A stretch of 64,000 nucleotides of DNA from an uncultured Clostridium sp. (GTDB lineage Bacteria; Bacillota; Clostridia; Clostridiales; Clostridiaceae), in the NCBI GenBank assembly GCA_903789665.1, contig CAIFEX010000007.1:38034-102033 (forward strand), read 5' to 3'. The notes beneath the pieces were generated by a model that had not been told where the DNA came from, did no database searches, and saw only the letters and a list, made by a program, of their open reading frames with translations. This document shows positions 37,712 to 46,734 of the stretch, piece after piece. Numbering within the stretch: position 1 is the first letter of the stretch; every line of letters starts with the position of its first letter. The translations under genes and the position numbers were made by a program.

Positions 37712-39424
37712 ATGGCAGATAGTACAAGCAGTATGCCTGTAGGGGCGACCGGTGCAGGCGGCGGGAACATGCTGAGGATTACAGGACTTAACACAGGGCT
37801 TGACATAGATGCAATGGTAAAAAAGATGCTGACGGCAGACCAGACGAAAGTGGATCAGGCAAAGCAGCAGCAGCAGCTTGTACAGTGGAGGCAGGAAGCC
37901 TACCAGAGCATAATAAAGGACGTAAAAGATCTGCAGAGTACTTATTTTGATATAACAAAAAGTGCAAGTTATCTGCTGTCTTCAGGAAGTTATAATAATA
38001 TGGTAGCTGTAAGTGATAGCCCATCTGATATTTATGCAACGACTAATTCTAATGCTGTTGCAGGCAATTATAAGGTATTAGTTAAACAATTGGCAAGATC
38101 AGCGGCAGTAGCTGGTTCAGATATCGTTAAAACTTCATCAGGTGCCAATGCATCTACTTCTACTAAATTGACTGATATTGACTCAAGTTTATCGGGAGAA
38201 ATAACATTACAGCTTAAATATAACGGCAATGAAAAAACAATAACTTTGAATAATTCAGGAAATGCGACGGTAAAAGATCTAATAGACAAAATAAAAAATG
38301 ACACAAATGGAGCTGTTACTGCAAAACTTGACGATCTTACAGGTAAATTTGTAATTCAGACTTCAGATACGGGTGCTCAATCTACATTGGAAATTGAAAG
38401 CAGTGGTTCCAGCAGCAAGCTTCTTGAGAAATTTAATTTGACTTCACCTGATAAGATCGAGGGGCAAAATGCCATTGTTGGCATTAAAGAGCCGGGTTCA
38501 GACAGTTATGTTAAAACAGAGCAAAAATCAAATAGCTTTACCATAAATGGTGTGAATTACAATATATATTCAACTACCCCCAATACCGATATTGATACTT
38601 CTGATCCTACTAAGCTTGTAGGAGATAATCCTATTGGCATATCTGTTAACCAGGATACTTCAAAAATGCATGATCTTATTACAAGTTTCATTGACAAGTA
38701 CAATAACCTGGTTGGAGAAATACAGGATAAACTAAGTGAAAAAAAGGATTATGACTATTCTCCTCTTACAGATTCACAGAAAAGTCAAATGAGTGATACG
38801 GATATAACAAATTGGGAAAACAAGGCCAAAGAGGGAATACTGGAAAACGACGATAATTTACAGCAGTTATTGGATGATCTAACCAGTGCATTTAATACTC
38901 CTGTGGTAGATGAAAATGGGAAAAGTGTATCCACAGTTTATTTTGGAAGCATAGGTTCAAATGCTATAGGAATTGACACTTCAAATGATTACACACAGGG
39001 TGGAAAACTCAGTATAACTGATGAACAGCAGTTTACGGATGCTCTTACAAATCATGCAGATGATGTAATGAAACTATTTACAACCACCTCTGACAGTACA
39101 AATCCTACTGATAAATTTAACCAGTCTGGTATATTTGAAAGGATAGATGATATATTAAACAAAAATGTTGGAATAATTGGAAGTACATTTAATGAAGGAA
39201 TACTTACAAAATATGCCAATGTACAGGATGATCATACTGTAACCGGCGGCGGTGGAACAGGTACTCTTCCGGATCAGATTTATCAGAAACAGTTGCTTGT
39301 AAATACATTGACAGGCAGAATGGATGATGATCAGACAAAATATTACAATCAATTTACACAGCTGGAGGTAGCCATGGAGCAGTTAAATGCACAGCAGTCA
39401 ACTCTTTCAATGTACCTGAGTTAA
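37712..39424 (+). CDS. fliD: Flagellar filament cap protein FliD
   Basis: 570 aa. N-terminal LRITGLNTGLDIDAMVKKMLTADQTKVDQAKQQQQLVQWRQEAYQSI is the FliD/HAP2 signature; the C-terminal domain ends LVNTLTGRMDDDQTKYYNQFTQLEVAMEQLNAQQSTLSMYL, also diagnostic. It caps the growing filament and folds incoming flagellin outside the cell. The central part is the variable domain. RBS AAAAGGAGG. It is followed by a small FliT-like gene. Confidence 0.96.
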   Translation: MADSTSSMPVGATGAGGGNMLRITGLNTGLDIDAMVKKMLTADQTKVDQAKQQQQLVQWRQEAYQSIIKDVKDLQSTYFDITKSASYLLSSGSYNNMVAVSDSPSDIYATTNSNAVAGNYKVLVKQLARSAAVAGSDIVKTSSGANASTSTKLTDIDSSLSGEITLQLKYNGNEKTITLNNSGNATVKDLIDKIKNDTNGAVTAKLDDLTGKFVIQTSDTGAQSTLEIESSGSSSKLLEKFNLTSPDKIEGQNAIVGIKEPGSDSYVKTEQKSNSFTINGVNYNIYSTTPNTDIDTSDPTKLVGDNPIGISVNQDTSKMHDLITSFIDKYNNLVGEIQDKLSEKKDYDYSPLTDSQKSQMSDTDITNWENKAKEGILENDDNLQQLLDDLTSAFNTPVVDENGKSVSTVYFGSIGSNAIGIDTSNDYTQGGKLSITDEQQFTDALTNHADDVMKLFTTTSDSTNPTDKFNQSGIFERIDDILNKNVGIIGSTFNEGILTKYANVQDDHTVTGGGGTGTLPDQIYQKQLLVNTLTGRMDDDQTKYYNQFTQLEVAMEQLNAQQSTLSMYLS

Positions 39425-39484
39425 ATATTAGTTGAAAGTTAAAAATTCCCGCTGCACTCTTTCCTTGAATTAAGAGGTGATGCC

Positions 39485-39826
39485 ATGAAAAGGACTGTTG
39501 AAGAGATAATGACGGATTATAAGAATTGTACGGAAAATATTATAGATATCTTGAAAAAAGATGACTTTGATTCTTTACAAGATAATATGAAAATAAGACA
39601 GAATATTTTAGACAAACTTATTTCTAATGACAGTAAAAAAGAAGAAGCCAGAAAAATTTATAAAAAATTAGATATAGGAAGAATCGAGAATGAAGTAGAA
39701 AAACTTATGGAAGAAAAAACTTCGTATGTGAAAAAAAAATTAAAAAACATATCTATAAACAAAACTGCCAGCAGCGCTTATGGCAATGTTGGAAATTCAG
39801 CAAAAATATTCAGTAAAAAAATTTAA
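39485..39826 (+). CDS. FliT-like small flagellar chaperone (putative)
   Basis: 113 aa, helical: MKRTVEEIMTDYKNCTENIIDILKKDDFDSLQDNMKIRQNILDKL with a second amphipathic helix. Size, position directly after fliD and the N-terminal helix pattern fit the FliT/FlgN type chaperones, but similarity is too weak to assert. RBS AAGAGGTGATGCC. It ends the unit before the separate flagellin gene. Alternative: a lineage-specific unknown flagellar protein. Confidence 0.7.
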   Translation: MKRTVEEIMTDYKNCTENIIDILKKDDFDSLQDNMKIRQNILDKLISNDSKKEEARKIYKKLDIGRIENEVEKLMEEKTSYVKKKLKNISINKTASSAYGNVGNSAKIFSKKI

Positions 39827-39833
39827 TAAGCTA

Positions 39834-39860
39834 TAAAGACAGACTATATAAAGCCGATAA
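39834..39860 (+). promoter_or_regulatory. SigD-type promoter of the flagellin gene
   Basis: TAAA (39834-39837), a 15-bp spacer and GCCGATAA (39853-39860): seven of eight -10 bases match the SigD consensus. It lies 80 bp upstream of the flagellin start, giving flagellin its own strong class III promoter. Confidence 0.9.
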
Positions 39861-39900
39861 TAAAATTGATGATAGTGAAAAAAAGTAGCTATAAATAAAG

Positions 39901-39932
39901 TGGACAAGGATGTCCAGTAAAAATCAAGGAGG
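39901..39932 (+). promoter_or_regulatory. CsrA-binding hairpin and second site at the flagellin ribosome binding site
   Basis: TGGACAAGGATGTCCA (39901-39916) forms a 6-bp stem presenting AGGA in a tetraloop; ACAAGGATGT matches the known high-affinity CsrA consensus. A second GGA lies in the Shine-Dalgarno AAGGAGG (39926-39932), so one CsrA dimer could bridge both and block ribosome entry, as in Bacillus hag. csrA and its antagonist fliW are encoded 4 kb upstream. Confidence 0.85.
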
Positions 39933-39940
39933 AATAAAAC

Positions 39941-40786
39941 ATGATAATCAACCATAATCTTATGGCAAACAATGCACTCAGAAATATCAACATCAATTCA
40001 AACAATGCTAGCAAGGCAATGGAAAAACTTTCTTCAGGTCTTAGAATAAATAGGGCAGGAGACGATGCAGCAGGTCTTGCAATATCTGAAAAAATGAGAG
40101 GCCAGATAAATGGTTTAAACCAGGCTTCAACTAATGCACAGGATGGTGTATCACTTATACAGACAGCTGAAGGTGCATTAAATGAAACTACTGCAATACT
40201 CCAGAGAATGAGAACTCTTGCTACACAGGCGGCAAATGATACTAATGCTTCCACTGACAGAGGACAGATAGGAAAGGAAATAGTACAACTTCAGGATGAG
40301 ATAACTAGAATATCTACAGATACTGAATTCAACACCAAGAAATTATTGAATGGTGATTTTGCTTCTGGTGGAGCTAATTTGACTTTCCAGATAGGAGCAA
40401 ATGAAAAACAGTTTATAACTTTGCATATAGGGAAAATGGATGCTGAGACACTTAAAGTTGATGCCGATAATGTCCACATAGATGGCACGAGTACTCAAAC
40501 TGCGACTCAGATAAGTGGTATGATAACTACTATAAATAATGCTATAAATGCTGTATCTACAGAAAGAGCTAATCTTGGTGCTCATCAAAACAGGTTGGAA
40601 CATACAATAAACAACTTGGGTGTTGCATCTGAGAATCTGACTACTGCTGAATCCAGAATAAGAGATGTAGACATGGCGTCAGAAATGTCGGAATACTCAA
40701 AGGAGAATATCCTTTCTCAGGCAGCTCAGGCTATGCTTGCTCAGGCTAATCAGCAGCCGCAGCAGGTACTTCAATTGTTGAGATAG
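39941..40786 (+). CDS. hag: Flagellin
   Basis: 281 aa. Conserved D0/D1 N-terminus (MIINHNLMANNALRNININ, SSGLRINRAGDDAAGLAISEKM, QDGVSLIQTAEGALNETT) and C-terminus (DVDMASEMSEYSKENILSQAAQAMLAQANQQPQQVLQLL), with a short central domain, typical of small Firmicute flagellins. It is secreted by the flagellar type III system and polymerises into the filament. SigD promoter, CsrA leader and terminator are all visible. The next 22 kb encode a likely glycan system for this protein; surface Ser/Thr of the central region (aa ~130-200) are candidate acceptors. Confidence 0.97.
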   Translation: MIINHNLMANNALRNININSNNASKAMEKLSSGLRINRAGDDAAGLAISEKMRGQINGLNQASTNAQDGVSLIQTAEGALNETTAILQRMRTLATQAANDTNASTDRGQIGKEIVQLQDEITRISTDTEFNTKKLLNGDFASGGANLTFQIGANEKQFITLHIGKMDAETLKVDADNVHIDGTSTQTATQISGMITTINNAINAVSTERANLGAHQNRLEHTINNLGVASENLTTAESRIRDVDMASEMSEYSKENILSQAAQAMLAQANQQPQQVLQLLR

Positions 40787-40804
40787 TTTTCTAATTAATC
40801 TTGG

Positions 40805-40840
40805 AATAAAGAGTAGATTTTATCTGCTCTTTATTTTATT
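40805..40840 (+). terminator. Rho-independent terminator of flagellin
   Basis: AATAAAGAGTAGA pairs with TCTGCTCTTTATT (one G-U) followed by a T-rich tail. About 20 nt after the stop codon. Confidence 0.88.
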
Positions 40841-40874
40841 ATTACCTTATACTAATTTGAAAGGATATTTTGCT

Positions 40875-42677
40875 ATGAATGATCTTACTAAAAATACTTT
40901 AAAATATGTATCAGATCATAAAAAGGGTTTAACCGATGATGGGTGTATAATTGAATCCAGCAGAGATGACAAGAATGTAATTAAACTGATAAGAGGCAGC
41001 AAACAAATTTACCTTGGAAGTAGGTACAATGTGCAGAGAGATATAGATAATGTTATGTCGAAACTTCAGAATATAAATTCACAGACGTTGATAATAGTTT
41101 TTGGGCTTGGAACAGGGGAACACATAAAGTCAATTTTACATAGCCTGAAATTTCAGAACAAAATATTGATTATAGAACCTTGTGCGGAAGTGATAAAAAA
41201 ATTCTTAAAACTGAATTATAGTAAATACATATTGCAGGATAAAAGAATTTATCTTATTTATTTTCAGGAGGATATAAAGTTTTTGATATCTAATTTTATA
41301 AATGAAATTAATGTATATAATCTATCCATAATAATATTTCCAAATTATGATCGGGTTTTTATAAGGCAGTATAGAAAATTTGTAAAATGTCTGAAGGAGA
41401 TTAGGAATTCAGTTATAGTTAATTTATCCACTGCACTGAAACTTTCACAGCGATTTTTTAGTTCACTTGTAAAAAATATTTCCTATATTCCCCAATCGAT
41501 AGCAGTAAATAAATTAAAAAAGATATATAGGGATATGCCTGCAATAGTGGTATCTTCAGGACCGTCACTTGAAAAAAATATGGATCAACTTAAAGAACTT
41601 CAAAAGTACTTTATAATAATCTCGGGTCTTAGGAATTTAAAAGCACTTATCGAGATAGGTGTTACTCCTGATTTTTTATGTGTAATTGATTCAATGGAAA
41701 TAAATTATTCATTTATAAAGAATTATTTAAATCTTAATATACCATTATTAATTTATGAAAATTCTAATTCTAAAGTTATCGAAAATTATAAAGGGCCTAA
41801 AATCTTATATGTATCTAATAAACAATTCTGTAAACTTTTAGGATATGATGTAGATTTACTTTATCAAGGAGGATCTGTGGCTCATACATGTACTTCCCTT
41901 GCAGCTTATATGGGATGTAATCCGATAATATTTATAGGACAAGATCTTGCTTATACAAATGATAAGCTTCATGCTGACAATACAAGTAATTCAAGTTTTA
42001 ATGATATATCCATAAAGGAAGGTATAAATAAAGATTATATCTGGACTGAGAATGTACATGGGAATAAAGTAAAAACAAGTGAGGTCTTTAATTCCTTTAG
42101 AACTAGGTTGGAGGATTTTATTAAATTTCATAAAGATACCGAATTTGTAAACAGCACGGAAGGCGGGGCAAATATAAAGGGTACAAAGGTACTTGATCTT
42201 AAAACATCAGGAAGAATTTATAAAAAATCCGAAAAAAATAGGGAAATAGTTCGGGACATAGTTAATGACAAGAATAATAGATTTGATTCAGAAAAAATAA
42301 AGAAGGAAGTAATAGAAAATAAAAAAAATCTAGAGGATATATTGAAGTATATAGAAAAATTTAAAACAGATATAGATAATTTGAATTTATATTATAATGG
42401 TAATAGAAGTGTTAATATAAACAGAATTATGAGTAGACTGGATAAATTTGATAATTTTATAAAAAAAAATTGTGACGAATTCTTTCTTGTAAATGATTTG
42501 TTGAATCCTGTAGTGTTAACGGTAATGTCGGATAAAAAATTTATCTTGTTAGAAAGTGATAAAGAAGAAACCAAGGGAAAGAAAATAGCTGCCAAATACA
42601 AGATATTATATGATGACATAATAAAAGAAATAAATACGGCTCTTCCAATGATAGAAAAATCTATAAAAAAATTTTAA
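40875..42677 (+). CDS. Motility accessory factor (Maf), DUF115/MptE-like putative flagellin nonulosonate transferase
   Basis: 600 aa. The central Rossmann-like DUF115 core is visible: AIVVSSGPSLEKNMDQLKEL, DFLCVIDSMEINYSF, and the GQDLAYTNDKLHA segment. Maf proteins are glycosyltransferases that load pseudaminic or legionaminic acid onto flagellin Ser/Thr in the cytoplasm. ATG 40875 is chosen because AAAGGA lies 9 nt upstream; TTG 40857 is an alternative. It lies directly after flagellin and opens the glycan island; a second, shorter copy is at 58112. The C-terminal ~180 aa are helical and specific to this copy. Confidence 0.88.
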   Translation: MNDLTKNTLKYVSDHKKGLTDDGCIIESSRDDKNVIKLIRGSKQIYLGSRYNVQRDIDNVMSKLQNINSQTLIIVFGLGTGEHIKSILHSLKFQNKILIIEPCAEVIKKFLKLNYSKYILQDKRIYLIYFQEDIKFLISNFINEINVYNLSIIIFPNYDRVFIRQYRKFVKCLKEIRNSVIVNLSTALKLSQRFFSSLVKNISYIPQSIAVNKLKKIYRDMPAIVVSSGPSLEKNMDQLKELQKYFIIISGLRNLKALIEIGVTPDFLCVIDSMEINYSFIKNYLNLNIPLLIYENSNSKVIENYKGPKILYVSNKQFCKLLGYDVDLLYQGGSVAHTCTSLAAYMGCNPIIFIGQDLAYTNDKLHADNTSNSSFNDISIKEGINKDYIWTENVHGNKVKTSEVFNSFRTRLEDFIKFHKDTEFVNSTEGGANIKGTKVLDLKTSGRIYKKSEKNREIVRDIVNDKNNRFDSEKIKKEVIENKKNLEDILKYIEKFKTDIDNLNLYYNGNRSVNINRIMSRLDKFDNFIKKNCDEFFLVNDLLNPVVLTVMSDKKFILLESDKEETKGKKIAAKYKILYDDIIKEINTALPMIEKSIKKF

Positions 42678-42741
42678 AGAAACAGATGCTCAATTCGACT
42701 ATATTAATATAATATATAAATGAAATATAAGGAGTATATTT

Positions 42742-43089
42742 ATGGATGAGAAGATAGAAGCGTTAAAGACTGCTGATAAATACATGGATAATTTAAAAAA
42801 CGGTATAAATTCAATAGTTGAAAAATTTCAAGATGGGCATGAAAGCGATGCACTTCATCTGCTTCCTTTGGCAATTGATGGGCTGCAGTGGATGACTCAA
42901 ATCATGACTCTTACAAAAGATGTTCAAATAGGAAGTGTAGATTTATCTAAATTTAATGAAAAATTAAATGAAATAGTTGAAGCTATTGAAAATGAAGATT
43001 ATATACTTGTAGGAGATCTGTTTGAATATGAAATACTTCCAATACTTGAAGATACACATGTTATTATCAAGGATAGTATTAGTGCGTGA
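42742..43089 (+). CDS. Small acidic helical protein of unknown function beside maf
   Basis: 115 aa, no family recognised with confidence. MDEKIEALKTADKYMDNLKNGINSIVEKFQDGHESDALHLLPLAIDGLQWMTQIMTLT and an acidic C-terminal helix suggest a small four-helix bundle reminiscent in size of flagellar chaperones. RBS AAGGAG. It lies between maf and the ATP-grasp gene in the same direction. A chaperone or adaptor for flagellin or Maf is possible but inferred only from size and context. Confidence 0.75.
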   Translation: MDEKIEALKTADKYMDNLKNGINSIVEKFQDGHESDALHLLPLAIDGLQWMTQIMTLTKDVQIGSVDLSKFNEKLNEIVEAIENEDYILVGDLFEYEILPILEDTHVIIKDSISA

Positions 43090-43113
43090 TTATATATGAT
43101 GTGAAGGGGTTGT

Positions 43114-44100
43114 ATGATGAAGATATTAATGACATCCATAGGCAGGAGAGTCCAGCTTATAAAATATTTGAAGAAAAGTTGTATCGTAATAGGAGCAGAT
43201 GCGGGAGACATGGCACCTGCCATTAATTTTGTAGATGAATTTTATAGAGTGCCTAGAATTTCAGATAAAAAGTATGTGAATTCATTGATTGCTATATGTA
43301 AAAGTGAAGATGTGGATATGTTGATACCTCTCCATGAATATGAGTTTTATAAGTTGTGCAATAATAGAAGTAAATTTGGTGAAGTTGGGACAATACTTCT
43401 CTTGAGCAGCAGGGGAATACTTGATGTGTGTCAGAATAAAATAAATACATATAATTTTTTTGTAGAAAATGATATAAAAGCCCCTAGAACCTATTCAAAG
43501 GATGAGATTGATTTCTTGTTGGATCATAATTCAAAGCTTTTAAGATTTCCGCTTGTAGTAAAACCTGTGAGCGGTATGGGAAGTGCTGGAGTGTATAAGG
43601 TGAACAGTTTGAAGGAACTAAGATTTTTTATTGATTATGTAGAAAACCCCCTGGTGCAGGAGTATGTGGAAGGAAGAGAATATACTGTAGATGTACTTTG
43701 CGATTTGAAAGGTATGCCTGTGTCTATAGTTCCAAGGGAAAGACTTGAGATCAGAGATGGAGAGGTATCAAAGAGCAGAACTGTATTTAATAAGAAGATA
43801 ATAAAAGAAACATATAGGCTTATGGAATGTCTGGCAAATTTAAAAAAAGATAAAAATATTTCTGCCATTGGTCCTTTTACTGTACAATGCAGAATAGATA
43901 AAAATGGTAGCATAAAATTTATAGAGATAAATCCACGCTTCGGAGGAGGGGTACCACTTACTTTTGAAGCAGGTGTGGATTATGGAAAGTATTTTGATAT
44001 GATGGCGGCGGGAAAAAAAGTGCAGTCTATAATAGGTAAATTTAAGGAAATGACTATGTTAAGATACGATGAGGCTGTTTTTATTGATTCAGGGGAGTAA
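43114..44100 (+). CDS. ATP-grasp enzyme, carbamoyl-phosphate-synthase-like
   Basis: 328 aa. N-terminal pre-ATP-grasp Rossmann part (KILMTSIGRRVQLIKYLKKS, VIGADAGDMAPA, ADMLIPLHEYE-type acidic loop), then the ATP-grasp domain: FPLVVKPVSGMGSAGVYKV (P-loop-like K and G-rich), VQEYVEGREYTVDVL and FIEINPRFGGGVPLT (Mg-binding E-x-N). It should ligate a carboxylate to an amine using ATP. Located with the HAD and cytidylyltransferase genes, it probably adds an amino-acid-type or carboxyl-linked decoration to the sugar, but the substrate is unknown. ATG 43114 or 43117. Confidence 0.85.
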   Translation: MMKILMTSIGRRVQLIKYLKKSCIVIGADAGDMAPAINFVDEFYRVPRISDKKYVNSLIAICKSEDVDMLIPLHEYEFYKLCNNRSKFGEVGTILLLSSRGILDVCQNKINTYNFFVENDIKAPRTYSKDEIDFLLDHNSKLLRFPLVVKPVSGMGSAGVYKVNSLKELRFFIDYVENPLVQEYVEGREYTVDVLCDLKGMPVSIVPRERLEIRDGEVSKSRTVFNKKIIKETYRLMECLANLKKDKNISAIGPFTVQCRIDKNGSIKFIEINPRFGGGVPLTFEAGVDYGKYFDMMAAGKKVQSIIGKFKEMTMLRYDEAVFIDSGE

Positions 44101-44103
44101 ATT

Positions 44104-44775
44104 ATGAAGGCAGTTATATTTGATTTGGATGATACTTTATACAGAGAGATAAATTTTGTAAATGGTGCTTTTAGATGTGTCTGTAGATATTTATCACTGC
44201 AGTACGGTATAAGTTTTAAAAAATTGTATAAAGATACTATTGATATATTTTACAGATATGGAAGGGGAAGAGTATTTAATCTTCTTTGTAAAGAATACAA
44301 AGTAAATGAGAATGTCAACAAACTTGTAAAAATATATAGGAATTCTCTTCCTTATATAGAGCTTTATGAAGATGCATTAACTTTTTTTAGAGATTATAGA
44401 TATAAATATAAATTTGGAATTATAACAGATGGAAAAGCTTCTGTGCAGTGGAACAAGATAAAACTTTTAAATCTGGAAAAATATATGGATGGTATAATAG
44501 TCACGGATGACTATGGCAGAAAATACTGGAAACCCAGCAGCTTTGCTTACCTGAAGCTACTGCGAAAATTTAAATGTAAAGCCCAAAATTCTGTTTATGT
44601 TGGTGACAATCCATATAAAGATTTTATAGGTGCCAGAGATATAGGTATGAATACTGTCAGGGTGATAAGACAGTCAGGAGAATACATTGATACATTTTTA
44701 GACAGCTGTCACGAGGCTGACTGTAATATAAATAGCTTGAATAAATTGGAATATGTAATTCAAAATAGGATGTGA
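44104..44775 (+). CDS. HAD-family hydrolase of the glycan island
   Basis: 223 aa. Motif I IFDLDDTLYRE (canonical DxD), motif II FGIITDGKASVQ, motif III/IV GRKYWKPSSFAYLKLL and VYVGDNPYKDFIGARDIG. A sugar-phosphate or nucleotide-type phosphatase. In nonulosonate clusters HAD enzymes remove the 9-phosphate of the newly condensed sugar; that role is possible, but PseI-type synthases use a non-phosphorylated substrate, so it is uncertain. Separated from the ATP-grasp gene by 3 bp; its stop overlaps the region of the next gene's start. Confidence 0.86.
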   Translation: MKAVIFDLDDTLYREINFVNGAFRCVCRYLSLQYGISFKKLYKDTIDIFYRYGRGRVFNLLCKEYKVNENVNKLVKIYRNSLPYIELYEDALTFFRDYRYKYKFGIITDGKASVQWNKIKLLNLEKYMDGIIVTDDYGRKYWKPSSFAYLKLLRKFKCKAQNSVYVGDNPYKDFIGARDIGMNTVRVIRQSGEYIDTFLDSCHEADCNINSLNKLEYVIQNRM

Positions 44776-44780
44776 TTTTT

Positions 44781-45521
44781 ATGAAAATACTTTGTATAGT
44801 GCAAGCACGTATGGGATCTGAAAGGATGCCCGGAAAAGTTATAAGATCTATATTGGGTAAGCCCATGATATTGCATACACTGGATAGACTGGACAGGAGC
44901 AAATATATAGATGAAATTGTGCTTGCAACTTCAGTTGAGAAGAGGGAACTTCCTCTTGTGGATGTAGCTGTTAATGCCGGATATAATGTTTTTAGGGGAG
45001 ATGAATCCAATGTTTTAAAAAGGTACAAAGACTCTTCGGATAAATACAGTGGAGATATTGTGATAAGGGTCACAGGAGATTGTCCATTTGTAGATCCTGT
45101 AATAGTGGATAATGTTATAACTTATTTTAAAATGAATAATTATGATTATGTAAGGCTGGATGTACCTCACAGTTTCATAAGAGGATTTGATGTGGAAGTA
45201 TTTACTAAACAAACACTTGACAGGGTATATAATAGTGTCTGTTGCATGGGACAAAAAAGTGGATTAAATGATATGTATAGAGAACATGTTACATACTATA
45301 TATACAGGCATCCTGATGAATTTAAAGTGGGATATGTACGGGGAAGTAATTTCTATAATAAAAAATATAGATTGTGTGTGGATACGGTTGAAGATTTCAG
45401 ATTAATAAAAAATATATATGAACACTTTGAAGATGAATTTGCATCTTCACGACAAATAGTGAGTTATTTGGATGAAAATCCTGAATTATGTAGAATAAAT
45501 TCTAATGTAAAGCAGAAATAA
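44781..45521 (+). CDS. Cytidylyltransferase, SpsF/CMP-sugar synthetase type
   Basis: 246 aa. KILCIVQARMGSERMPGKVIRSILGKPMILHTLDRL is the nucleotide-binding N-terminus of SpsF/NeuA/KdsB proteins; VIRVTGDCPFVDPVIVD provides the acidic metal site. In this context the likely reaction is CTP + nonulosonic acid to CMP-sugar, the donor for Maf. SpsF of the Bacillus spore coat polysaccharide locus has the same shape. ATG 44781 is preferred over GTG 44772, which overlaps the upstream stop. Next gene is the NeuB/PseI synthase. Confidence 0.86.
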   Translation: MKILCIVQARMGSERMPGKVIRSILGKPMILHTLDRLDRSKYIDEIVLATSVEKRELPLVDVAVNAGYNVFRGDESNVLKRYKDSSDKYSGDIVIRVTGDCPFVDPVIVDNVITYFKMNNYDYVRLDVPHSFIRGFDVEVFTKQTLDRVYNSVCCMGQKSGLNDMYREHVTYYIYRHPDEFKVGYVRGSNFYNKKYRLCVDTVEDFRLIKNIYEHFEDEFASSRQIVSYLDENPELCRINSNVKQK

Positions 45522-45543
45522 GAGGAAAACGTAGAGTAATATC

Positions 45544-45570
45544 TAAGTTTTTTTTATATGCTTACGATAA
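45544..45570 (+). promoter_or_regulatory. SigD-like promoter candidate before pseI
   Basis: TAAG (45544-45547), 15-bp spacer, TACGATAA (45563-45570). The -10 core CGATAA is shared with the flgM and flagellin promoters and with similar sites at 53369 and 59383; the -35 is imperfect. Confidence 0.4.
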
Positions 45571-45633
45571 TTAAAAATGTATAGTAATGTGAAAATATAA
45601 TTTTTAATATATATGAATCAATGTGGAGGATTT

Positions 45634-46686
45634 ATGAACAAGAGCATAAGTATAGGTAATAAAAATATAAGTGAAGATAGTCCTGTATTTATAATTGCAG
45701 AACTTTCTGCAAATCATCTTCAAAAATTTGACAATGCAGTAAGACTTATAAAAGAAGCAAAGAGTGCAGGGGCAGATGCAGTCAAACTGCAGACTTATAC
45801 TCCGGATACCATAACTTTGAACTGTGATAATAAGTATTTTCAGATTAAACAGGGAACCATATGGGACGGTACAACACTTTATAAACTTTACCAGAAAGCA
45901 TATACTCCATGGGAATGGCAGCCAAAGCTAAAAAACATAGCAGAAGAGGAGGGACTGATATGTTTTTCATCACCTTTTGATAAATCTGCTGTGGATTTTC
46001 TGGAAAAAATGAATGTACTTGCCTATAAAATAGCTTCTTTTGAAATCACGGATATACCTTTTGTGGAATATGTAGCTTCTAAAAGGAAACCAGTTATAAT
46101 ATCCACAGGTATAGCAAAACTGGGAGATATTCAGGAGGCACTGAATGCCTGCAGAAAAGTTGGCAACAATAATGTAATCTTGTTGAAATGTACATCAGAA
46201 TATCCATCACCTCTGGAAGATATAAATTTAAGAACAATACCAAATATGAAGGATACTTTTAGTGTGCTGACAGGTATATCAGACCATACACTGGGACAGA
46301 CAGTATCTTTAGGGGCTGTTGCACTGGGGGCAAAAATAGTAGAAAAACATTTTACACTTAGAAGATCAAACGGAGGACCGGATTCCACTTTTTCTATGGA
46401 ACCTGAGGAATTTTCACATATGGTAAAGAGTATAAGGGATATGGAGAAGGCGCTAGGGAGCGTGAGTTATGAACTTACGGAAAAACAGATCAAGAGCAGG
46501 GAACATTCAAGAAGCCTTTTTGTAGTAAAGGACATGAAAACGGGAGAAGTATTTACTGAGGATAATGTAAAGAGTATAAGACCGGGTTTTGGACTTAAGA
46601 CAAAATATATTGATGACATAATTGGGAAAAAGGCAAGGCGTAATATCGAGAAGGGAACCCCTTTAAGGTGGGAGTTGATTGGATAA
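45634..46686 (+). CDS. pseI: NeuB-family nonulosonic acid synthase (PseI-like)
   Basis: 350 aa. TIM barrel with VFIIAELSANHLQKFDNAVRLIKEAKSAGADAVKLQTYTPDTITL, FSSPFDKSAVDFLEKMNVLAYKIASFEITD, VISTGIAKLGDI, LLKCTSEYPSPLEDINL and GISDHTLGQTVSLGAVALGAKIVEKHFTL, then a C-terminal SAF/antifreeze-like domain (REHSRSLFVVKDMKTGE ... GFGLKTKYIDDIIG). It condenses phosphoenolpyruvate with a six-carbon acylamino sugar to give a nine-carbon nonulosonic acid. PseI rather than LegI/NeuB is inferred from the neighbouring PseB/PseG types. ATG 45634 follows GGAGGA (45625-45630). Confidence 0.92.
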   Translation: MNKSISIGNKNISEDSPVFIIAELSANHLQKFDNAVRLIKEAKSAGADAVKLQTYTPDTITLNCDNKYFQIKQGTIWDGTTLYKLYQKAYTPWEWQPKLKNIAEEEGLICFSSPFDKSAVDFLEKMNVLAYKIASFEITDIPFVEYVASKRKPVIISTGIAKLGDIQEALNACRKVGNNNVILLKCTSEYPSPLEDINLRTIPNMKDTFSVLTGISDHTLGQTVSLGAVALGAKIVEKHFTLRRSNGGPDSTFSMEPEEFSHMVKSIRDMEKALGSVSYELTEKQIKSREHSRSLFVVKDMKTGEVFTEDNVKSIRPGFGLKTKYIDDIIGKKARRNIEKGTPLRWELIG

Positions 46687-46734
46687 AAGAAAGATTGAAA
46701 TGAAAATAAGTATATACTTGAGAGGATAATATTA

